A stretch of DNA of 10,853 nucleotides from Beijerinckiaceae bacterium (GTDB lineage: Bacteria > Pseudomonadota > Alphaproteobacteria > Rhizobiales > Beijerinckiaceae), in NCBI GenBank assembly GCA_947455285.1, contig CANGOK010000088.1, positions 1 through 10,853 of the forward strand, given 5' to 3'. This document shows, piece after piece, positions 1 to 5,513 of this stretch. The notes below the pieces were generated by a model. The model saw only the letters and a program-made list of their open reading frames with translations. It was not told where the DNA came from and did not search any database. A program made the position numbers and the translations under genes. Every line of letters starts with the position of its first letter. Positions within the stretch are counted from its first letter, which is position 1.

Positions 1-870
1 AGCCTCTATTTCGGCGTCTGCGTTGTCGCGCGTCGCTTCGACCGGTTCGATCCGGAGGCGGCGCTGCAACTCATGTCTGCCCATCAGGTCCGCAACGCCT
101 TCATCCCGCCGACTGCGCTGCGCATGTTGCGCAGCAATCACTCGGCAGGGCGGCGCTACAATGTCGATCTGCGCACGCTAGCCTCGGGCGGCGAGTCGCT
201 CGGCGCCCCCATCTATGCCTGGGGACGCGAGGCCTTTGGCCTCACCATCAACGAGTTCTATGGCCAGACCGAATGCAATCTGGTGCTGGCCTCCTGCCAC
301 GCCATGGGTGTTTCGCGCGCTGGCTCCATCGGCAAGGCTGTGCCCGGCCATGTCTGCGATGTGATCCGTCCGGATGGTTCGCGTTGTGAGCCGGATGAGC
401 CCGGACAGATCGCGGTGCTGCGGCCCGACCCCGTCATGTTCCTTGGTTACTGGAACAGACCCGACGCCACCCGCGCCAAATTCATCGGCGACTGGATGAC
501 GACGGGCGATCAGGGTCGCCGCGACAGCGATGGCTATGTTTTTTTCTTCGGTCGCGACGATGATGTGATCACCTCGTCAGGCTATCGCATCGGACCCGGG
601 GAGATCGAAGATTGCCTGTTGCGCCATCCCGCGGTCGAGATTGCGGCGGCGGTCGGCAAGCCTGACGCGATCAGGGGCGAGATCGTGAAGGCCTTCATCG
701 TGCTAAAATCCGGCTTTGAGCCTTCGGCCGATCTCAGCGCCGACATTCAGGCCTTCGTGCGCACGCGCCTCTCGGCTCATGAATATCCGCGCGAGGTCGC
801 CTTTATCGACCGCCTGCCGCTGACGACTTCCGGCAAGGTCATTCGCCGGCAGTTGCGCGAGCAGGGCTGA
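1..870 (+). CDS. Acyl-CoA synthetase, AMP-forming (medium-chain/benzoate-CoA ligase type), 5' end cut by window
   Basis: The reading frame is open from base 1, so this is the C-terminal 289 residues of a protein whose start lies outside. The family activates a carboxylic acid with ATP to an acyl-adenylate and then transfers the acyl group to CoA. Visible motifs, numbered from base 1, are YGQTE (about 87-91, the A5 adenylate-binding motif), TGD (168-170), the hinge-region motif YRIGPGEIE, and TTSGK near the end. Lys279 of that last motif is the usual catalytic lysine of the adenylation half-reaction. The FYGQTECN stretch resembles medium-chain acyl-CoA synthetases and benzoate-CoA ligases more than acetyl-CoA synthetase, but the substrate pocket is mostly outside the window, so the acid is unknown. 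It converges with the GTPase gene with no bases between the two stop codons. Family sure; substrate open. Confidence 0.93.
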   Translation, partial: SLYFGVCVVARRFDRFDPEAALQLMSAHQVRNAFIPPTALRMLRSNHSAGRRYNVDLRTLASGGESLGAPIYAWGREAFGLTINEFYGQTECNLVLASCHAMGVSRAGSIGKAVPGHVCDVIRPDGSRCEPDEPGQIAVLRPDPVMFLGYWNRPDATRAKFIGDWMTTGDQGRRDSDGYVFFFGRDDDVITSSGYRIGPGEIEDCLLRHPAVEIAAAVGKPDAIRGEIVKAFIVLKSGFEPSADLSADIQAFVRTRLSAHEYPREVAFIDRLPLTTSGKVIRRQLREQG

Positions 871-2052
871 TCAGCCGAGCAATCCGCCGCCGCTCGTTGG
901 CTTCAGCGGATTGTCCACCAGCGCCGCCCGGTCAGGCTGGTCGGGGCGCACCTCTCCGGTGAAGGCGCGCCAGAGTCCTTCGACGAAACTTGGCTCCATA
1001 TCTTTCAAGATAAAGACGATCCGCGTGCGCCGTTCACCGCGTGGCCAAGCGTCTAGGCTGACTGGCGGATGAAAGACATGCTGCACGCCGTGGATGACTA
1101 CGGGACGATCGGGCTCATCGTCGAGCCCCACGATTCCCTTCACTCGCAGCAGATGCGGCCCATGGGCCTGCCGCAATAGATCGAGAAAGAGATCGAAGCC
1201 GCTCTTGGGCATGAGCACATCGCTCTCAAGGCAGAAGGCCCGAATGCGCGCGTCATGGCGGTTCACATCGTGGGGGTCCTGACCGTGGTCATGACCATGA
1301 TGATGATCGTGGTGATGGTGGTGATGATGATGGTCGTGATGATGATGCCCGGAGAAGGCCTGCACGTTCAGCCAGCGGCCAACATCGGGGATCTTCGTTT
1401 GGGGGTCGAAGAGGCCGACGTCGAGCAGGGCCATCGCCTGCGCCTCGCCCTTGGCCGCATCAAGGGTCACAGCGCCGGGGTTAAGCGCATGAAGTCGCCG
1501 TCGCAGGGAGGCTTCTCCCGCCGCGCCTTCCTGAAGATCAGTCTTGGTGAGGACAATGCGGTCGGCCACCGCCGCCTGCTTCACCGCCTCTTCATGGGCG
1601 TCGAGGGTGGAGGCGCCATTCACCGCATCAACCAGCGTCACCACGCCATCAAGGCGGAAGCGCATGAGCAGATATGGGTGATACATGATCGTATGCAGCA
1701 CGGGCGCAGGGTCGGCGAGGCCCGTCGTCTCGATGACCACGCGCTTGAATTGCGGCATGCGATCGTTGTCGCGCCGGCGCAGCAGGTCTTCGAGCGTGGT
1801 GATGAGATCGCCGCGGATGGTGCAGCACAGACAACCCGAGGAGAGCAGCAGCATATCCCCATCGGCCGCCTCGACCAGCAGATGATCGAGCCCCACTTCG
1901 CCGAATTCGTTGATGATCACCACGGTGTCGGCGAGGGCAGGGTCTTTGAGCAGCCTGTTCAGGAGCGTGCTCTTGCCTGCGCCCAGAAAGCCTGTGAGCA
2001 CCGTGACCGGGATCGGCGGCGGGGGACGCCGCGCCTGCGCATTTTCGCTCAA
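871..2052 (-). CDS. COG0523 (CobW/ZNG1-type) metal-chaperone GTPase with histidine-rich tract
   Basis: G3E-family P-loop GTPase, 393 aa from the start chosen here. In order: Walker A GFLGAGKST (21-29); the CxCC metal-binding motif GCLCC (Cys74, Cys76, Cys77), a hallmark of COG0523; ETTGLADP (108-115); the guanine-specificity motif TKTD (169-172); a histidine tract at 236-256 with 17 His in 21 residues; and a CobW C-terminal domain. Characterised relatives such as yeast and mammalian ZNG1 hand zinc to client proteins using GTP; others serve cobalt or nitrile-hydratase iron. Here zinc delivery or storage is an inference, and a cobalt role cannot be excluded with cobST nearby. The start is TTG at 2052-2050, preceded at 7 nt by GGAG. 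The frame is open much further upstream, but that stretch lies inside the carboxypeptidase gene and has no family similarity. It lies 13 nt downstream of the carboxypeptidase stop and is probably co-transcribed. I saw no Zur-like box. Confidence 0.93.
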   Translation of the reverse strand: MSENAQARRPPPPIPVTVLTGFLGAGKSTLLNRLLKDPALADTVVIINEFGEVGLDHLLVEAADGDMLLLSSGCLCCTIRGDLITTLEDLLRRRDNDRMPQFKRVVIETTGLADPAPVLHTIMYHPYLLMRFRLDGVVTLVDAVNGASTLDAHEEAVKQAAVADRIVLTKTDLQEGAAGEASLRRRLHALNPGAVTLDAAKGEAQAMALLDVGLFDPQTKIPDVGRWLNVQAFSGHHHHDHHHHHHHHDHHHGHDHGQDPHDVNRHDARIRAFCLESDVLMPKSGFDLFLDLLRQAHGPHLLRVKGIVGLDDEPDRPVVIHGVQHVFHPPVSLDAWPRGERRTRIVFILKDMEPSFVEGLWRAFTGEVRPDQPDRAALVDNPLKPTSGGGLLG

Positions 2053-2065
2053 ACCGGTGCTCCGT

Positions 2066-3283
2066 TCATTTGCGTTTGGGTTTCGCCTTGGCGGCAGGCT
2101 TCTTCTTGCCGCCCTTGGCCTTCGTCGCTTTTCTGCTGGAAACTGGCACGGCGTTGCGGGGGGAATCGTCAAGCGCGACGAGCGCCGCACCCGTCCAGCC
2201 CGGGACCCGGCCAGCGAAGACCTGCACTGGCTCGAATGCGGGGCGTGCGCTCTGGGCCTGAACGGCTGCGAGGCCGCTTTGCTGGCCCATGAAGCCCATC
2301 TGGGCGAAGAAGCCGCTTGCGTTATCGCCCTGCGCCTGCCCGCCAGGCGCAGCGAAATCATCCTCCGCCACCTGTTCGCGGTTCTTGCCACAGACGCGCG
2401 GTCGATTGTTCGGCGGCGAGCCGGGAATCGCTCGCAAGGTCGTGATGGAGGGACCGGAGCCGCTGGCGAAGCCCGCATCAAGCAGGCTCGCGGCCTTCAG
2501 CGTCCGCGCCTTGGCGTTGGGATAGCCCAGCACGACCGCGATGAGCCGCCGCCCGCCGCGCGTGGCGCTCGCCACCACATTGAAGCCCGCCGCGCAGGTG
2601 AAGCCGGTCTTCATGCCGTCCGCGCCGGGATAGCGCCCCAGAAGTCCGTTGTGGGTGGGGATCACCAGATCGCCCAGACGCAGGGCGCCGATGCCGTAAA
2701 GGTCGGAATATTCGGGAAAGTCGCGAAACAGGGCCATGCCCACGATCGCCATGTCCCGCGCCGAGGAATAGTGCTCGTCGTGGTGCAGGCCGTTCGGGTT
2801 CATGAAATGCGATTCGCGCATCCCCAGCCGCGCCGCAGCCGCGTTCATCTGGTCGGCGAAACCCTCGACCGTGCCGCCCAGCCCCTCGGCGATGGTGATC
2901 GCGATGTCATTGGCCGACTTCACCATCAGCATCCGCAGGGCGTTTTCGAGCGTGACTTCCGAGCCCGGGTTGAAGCCCATTTTCGAGGGCGGCATGCGGG
3001 CGGCGCGGTAGGAAACCACGATCGGCGTATCAAGGCCGATCTTGCCCTGCCGCAGGGCGGTCAGCGCCACATAGGCGGTCATGAGCTTGGTCAGCGAAGC
3101 GGGATACCAGCGCCGCGTCGCCTCCTGTTCGGCGAGCACCGCGCCGGAAGCCGTGTCTATCACCACATAGGGCGTGCCCTGAGGCGTCGCCCGAGCCAGT
3201 CCCGTCCCACAGGACAAAATGGCGAGCGACAGGCCAAGGCCGCGCAAAAATCCGCTGACGGGTCGTTTGTCTTTCTTCTGCAT
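2066..3283 (-). CDS. D-alanyl-D-alanine carboxypeptidase (peptidase S11, PBP5/DacA-like)
   Basis: A periplasmic serine enzyme that removes the terminal D-Ala from peptidoglycan pentapeptides, 405 aa. It has a basic N-terminus and hydrophobic core (about 12-29), with a likely signal-peptidase I site after ARA (30-32). All three active-site motifs are present: SLTK (Ser63 nucleophile, Lys66), SAN (123-125) and KTG (225-227). The catalytic domain ends near residue 272. The following ~130 residues do not look like the standard PBP5 C-terminal beta domain or amphipathic anchor. They end in a Lys/Ala-rich tail of about 20 residues that could bind polyanions or the wall. ATG at 3283 is chosen because it directly precedes the signal peptide; its ribosome-binding site is poor (AGGA about 13 nt upstream). 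Upstream in-frame codons add no recognisable sequence. First gene of a probable pair with the GTPase. Confidence 0.95.
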   Translation of the reverse strand: MQKKDKRPVSGFLRGLGLSLAILSCGTGLARATPQGTPYVVIDTASGAVLAEQEATRRWYPASLTKLMTAYVALTALRQGKIGLDTPIVVSYRAARMPPSKMGFNPGSEVTLENALRMLMVKSANDIAITIAEGLGGTVEGFADQMNAAAARLGMRESHFMNPNGLHHDEHYSSARDMAIVGMALFRDFPEYSDLYGIGALRLGDLVIPTHNGLLGRYPGADGMKTGFTCAAGFNVVASATRGGRRLIAVVLGYPNAKARTLKAASLLDAGFASGSGPSITTLRAIPGSPPNNRPRVCGKNREQVAEDDFAAPGGQAQGDNASGFFAQMGFMGQQSGLAAVQAQSARPAFEPVQVFAGRVPGWTGAALVALDDSPRNAVPVSSRKATKAKGGKKKPAAKAKPKRK

Positions 3284-3314
3284 GGACGGAGGCTGATCCT
3301 TCGTGACGCATCGC

Positions 3315-3351
3315 CTTGGTAATCGCGTGAAGCGAAATTGCCAAGCTTCAC
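3315..3351 (-). promoter_or_regulatory. Possible promoter/operator palindrome upstream of the carboxypeptidase gene
   Basis: On the minus strand TTGGCA (3344-3339), a 17-nt spacer and TACCAA (3321-3316) resemble a sigma-70 promoter with a good -35 and a weak -10. The same bases form an imperfect inverted repeat: CTTGG at 3315-3319 and CCAAG at 3341-3345, with 10 of 13 positions symmetric when the arms are extended inward. A second, perfect 7-bp inverted repeat, GTGAAGC (3327-3333) and GCTTCAC (3345-3351), overlaps it. The symmetry over both promoter elements suggests a repressor site, but no regulator is identified. Confidence 0.35.
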
Positions 3352-3439
3352 CGGTGCCTTGCCCCGGCGGGCGCGCGCCTAGAGACCAGCGCCTTGGGGC
3401 GAAATCGTGGCCTGCGGAGAGGAGCCCTTGCGTCAATTT

Positions 3440-3730
3440 TCACTCGCCCGGCGCGCGCGCCTCGATGGCGAGCGCATGGACGCCGGACCGCAACTCGTGC
3501 TCCAGGATCTCATTGACGAGCCGGTGCCGGGCGAGCCGGGTCTTGCCGGTGAAAGCCTCTGACACCACTTTGACCTGGAAATGCGTTTCCGTAGACGACA
3601 TGGCGCCGGGGTGGCCGGAGCCCGGATGGCCAATATGGCCCGCATGTTTGTGGGATTCGTCGATCACTTGCAAAAGGGTCGGCGAAAGCGCGGCGACGAG
3701 CTTGCCTTCCATTTGTTCCTTCACGCTCAT
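3440..3730 (-). CDS. BolA-family protein
   Basis: A 96-aa single-domain BolA protein. The family signature is clear in the second half: F60-TGK-TRLARHRLVNEIL, with the conserved His69, then E79...GVHALAI (to about 89). BolA proteins pair with monothiol glutaredoxins to bind a shared [2Fe-2S] cluster and act in iron-sulfur trafficking or iron sensing; some bind DNA through the class II KH-like fold. Residues 27-50 form a loop with many His and Gly (His27, 29, 32, 35, 40, 50) and no cysteine. Such a loop is usual for alphaproteobacterial members as I recall them. The ATG at 3730 is preceded by GGAGG with an 8-nt spacer. It is divergent from the J-domain gene (86 bp between start codons) and upstream of the carboxypeptidase (156-bp gap). 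No glutaredoxin gene is in view. Confidence 0.93.
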   Translation of the reverse strand: MSVKEQMEGKLVAALSPTLLQVIDESHKHAGHIGHPGSGHPGAMSSTETHFQVKVVSEAFTGKTRLARHRLVNEILEHELRSGVHALAIEARAPGE

Positions 3731-3779
3731 GCGGCGATCCTCCAGCGGGCGCGGCGATGCGTTAAACCGCCTACGACTC

Positions 3780-3809
3780 CTTGCGAAGCAAGAACTACAC
3801 TCATAATGT
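3780..3809 (+). promoter_or_regulatory. Putative promoter of the J-domain gene (implies a leaderless transcript)
   Basis: TTGCGA (3781-3786), a 17-nt spacer and TAATGT (3804-3809) form a good sigma-70-like promoter. The -10 ends only 7 nt before the ATG at 3817, so transcription would begin at or next to the start codon. The -35 sits inside a 13-bp inverted repeat, CTTGC-GAA-GCAAG (3780-3792), which could be an operator shared with the divergent bolA gene. Confidence 0.45.
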
Positions 3810-3816
3810 CCGGCCC

Positions 3817-4419
3817 ATGAATCTCAACTCTCCAATCTTCGACCGAATCAGGACGAAGTCCAAAGCGGAGCCGGCCGTCGAGCCGAAGCCGGAGAAGATT
3901 TGCGCCCATCAGGGCTGCACGGCTCCCGGAGAGTTCAGGGCGCCGATGGGACGGCTGCGCGAGGGGCAATATTTCTGTTTTTGCCTCGAACATGTGCGCG
4001 AGTACAACGCGTCCTATAATTACTTCAACGGAATGAGCGACAATGACGTCGCCCGTTACCAGAAGGAGGCGATGATCGGCCATCGTCCCACCTGGTCCAT
4101 GGGGGTGCGTCGCGCCGCGGGCGGTTTTCGCGAGGATGGGATTGATCCGGAGGTCGATCCGCTGGGCATGCGCCGCGCTGGAATGGGCGCACGCGGGGCG
4201 GGCGCCCAACGCGGCCCACGCTACGGCGTCGCCGCGATGAAGGCGCTTTCGACCCTGGGCCTTGACGACACCGCCGATGCGGAGAAGATCAAGAATCGGT
4301 ACAAGGAGTGGGTGAAACGGCTCCATCCCGACGCCAATGGCGGCGACCGATCGATGGAAGACAAATTGCGCGAGATCATCCAGGCCTATAATTATCTCAG
4401 AACAGCCAAGCTCGTCTGA
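3817..4419 (+). CDS. J-domain (DnaJ-like) co-chaperone with an N-terminal cysteine cluster
   Basis: A 200-aa protein. The C-terminal ~65 residues are a J domain: a LGLDD start, helix II KNRYKEWVKR, the HPD motif at 170-172 that stimulates Hsp70 ATPase activity, and a helix ending in AYNYL. The N-terminal half is not a standard DnaJ Gly/Phe region or four-repeat zinc finger. It carries Cys29, Cys34, Cys54, Cys56 and His59, an arrangement that could bind one metal ion, followed by VREYNASYNYF. Residues 110-145 are Gly/Arg/Ala-rich and probably flexible. The likely partner is DnaK; the client is unknown. ATG at 3817 is preferred over the in-frame TTG at 3781 because that TTG is the apparent -35 element, and relatives, as I recall them, begin MNLNSPxFDRIR. 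It lies upstream of cobS (101-nt gap) on the same strand, an arrangement I recall as common in Hyphomicrobiales. Confidence 0.9.
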   Translation: MNLNSPIFDRIRTKSKAEPAVEPKPEKICAHQGCTAPGEFRAPMGRLREGQYFCFCLEHVREYNASYNYFNGMSDNDVARYQKEAMIGHRPTWSMGVRRAAGGFREDGIDPEVDPLGMRRAGMGARGAGAQRGPRYGVAAMKALSTLGLDDTADAEKIKNRYKEWVKRLHPDANGGDRSMEDKLREIIQAYNYLRTAKLV

Positions 4420-4520
4420 CGAGCGAGGCGTCCCAGCCGGTGTTCCGGCGACATCGCCCGCGGGGCCGAGCCCCAGGGCCCGCGCTTGCGCCCCTTCGTG
4501 AAGCGGACGGGTATGGAGGA
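4420..4520 (+). other. J-domain gene to cobS spacer with GC-rich hairpin and ribosome-binding site
   Basis: The 101-nt spacer has no convincing -35/-10 pair. It holds a very GC-rich self-complementary stretch at 4459-4484: CGCGGG can pair with CCCGCG, or the inner GGGGC-CGA-GCCCC can fold alone. No U-run follows, so it is not a standard terminator. GGAGGA (4515-4520) directly abuts ATG-ATG of cobS; the second ATG (4524) is better spaced, so translation may start at either. Confidence 0.4.
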
Positions 4521-5510
4521 ATGATGCAAACCGCTACGACGACGCCCGGCCTGCCCGATAAGAAGGTCTCCGTGCGAGACCTCTTCCATATTGATTCGGA
4601 TATGGAGGTTCCGGCTTATTCCCAGCATTCCGAACATGTCCCCGATCTTGATCCGGACTATCTGTTCGACCGTCCCACCACCCTCGCCATTCTGGCGGGC
4701 TTCGCGCGCAACCGCCGCGTGATGGTGACGGGCTACCACGGCACCGGCAAGTCGACCCATATCGAGCAGGTCGCCGCGCGCCTCAACTGGCCCTGCGTGC
4801 GAATCAACCTCGACAGCCACGTCTCGCGCATCGATCTCGTGGGCAAGGACGCGATCGTGCTCAAGGACGGCAAGCAGATCACGGAATTCCGTGATGGCAT
4901 CCTGCCCTGGGCCCTGCAGAACAATATCGCGCTCTGCTTCGACGAATATGACGCGGGCCGCCCCGACGTGATGTTCGTGATCCAGCGCGTGCTGGAGCTT
5001 TCCGGCCGCCTCACGCTGCTTGACCAGAACCGCGTCATTCGCCCTCATCCCGCCTTCCGCCTCTTCGCCACCGCGAACACGGTGGGCCTTGGCGACACTT
5101 CGGGCCTCTATCACGGCACCCAGCAGATCAATCAGGGTCAGATGGACCGTTGGTCCATCGTGACGACCCTGAACTATCTGCCCCATGACAATGAGGTCGA
5201 CATCGTTCTCGCCAAGTCGCCGCAGTACAAGAAGGCGAAGGATGGCCGCGACATTGTGGGCAAGATGGTGCGCGTGGCGGACCTGACCCGCAACGCCTTC
5301 ATCGCGGGCGACCTGTCGACCGTGATGAGCCCGCGTACGGTCATCACCTGGGCCGAGAATTCCGACATCTTCAAGGACGTCGGCTTCGCTTTCCGGCTCA
5401 CCTTCCTGAACAAGTGCGACGAGCTGGAGCGTCCGCTGGTGGCTGAATTCTATCAGCGCTGCTTCGGCCAGGAACTGCCCGAAAGCTCCGTGAACGTCGC
5501 GCTGACCTGA
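4521..5510 (+). CDS. cobS: Cobaltochelatase subunit CobS (AAA+ ATPase)
   Basis: The AAA+ subunit of the aerobic cobaltochelatase CobNST, which inserts Co(II) into hydrogenobyrinate a,c-diamide using ATP in the late-cobalt-insertion route to vitamin B12. It is 329 aa, close to the ~332 aa of Pseudomonas denitrificans CobS. The N-terminal segment (1-60) is the typical CobS lead-in with FDRPTTLAIL. Walker A GYHGTGKST is at 71-79 and Walker B ALCFDEYD at 137-144, followed by the sensor-1 region FRLFATANTVG and the typical QMDRWS stretch. It ends in a normal CobS tail, ESSVNVALT. The start is ATG 4521, or ATG 4524 one codon later. CobS rings assemble with CobT rings, matching the adjacent cobT only 3 nt downstream. 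No cobalamin riboswitch is visible upstream. Confidence 0.97.
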   Translation: MMQTATTTPGLPDKKVSVRDLFHIDSDMEVPAYSQHSEHVPDLDPDYLFDRPTTLAILAGFARNRRVMVTGYHGTGKSTHIEQVAARLNWPCVRINLDSHVSRIDLVGKDAIVLKDGKQITEFRDGILPWALQNNIALCFDEYDAGRPDVMFVIQRVLELSGRLTLLDQNRVIRPHPAFRLFATANTVGLGDTSGLYHGTQQINQGQMDRWSIVTTLNYLPHDNEVDIVLAKSPQYKKAKDGRDIVGKMVRVADLTRNAFIAGDLSTVMSPRTVITWAENSDIFKDVGFAFRLTFLNKCDELERPLVAEFYQRCFGQELPESSVNVALT

Positions 5511-5513
5511 GCC

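Noticed and set aside
1270..1350. Simple repeat (GATGATGGT-type) as a microsatellite
   Set aside because: It is the coding sequence of the His tract of the GTPase and uses both His codons, so it is not a separate repeat element.
2053..2481. N-terminal extension of the GTPase
   Set aside because: It is rich in Arg/Pro/Ser, lies entirely within the carboxypeptidase coding region, and GTPases of this family begin shortly before the P-loop.
1255..3322. Long plus-strand open frames opposite the GTPase and carboxypeptidase genes
   Set aside because: Both minus-strand genes have full sets of catalytic motifs. The plus-strand translations are low-complexity (for example Met/Val runs opposite the His tract) and match nothing.
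3781..3816. TTG start giving a J-domain protein 12 residues longer
   Set aside because: The TTG coincides with the -35 element, has no ribosome-binding site, and would be upstream of the predicted transcription start.
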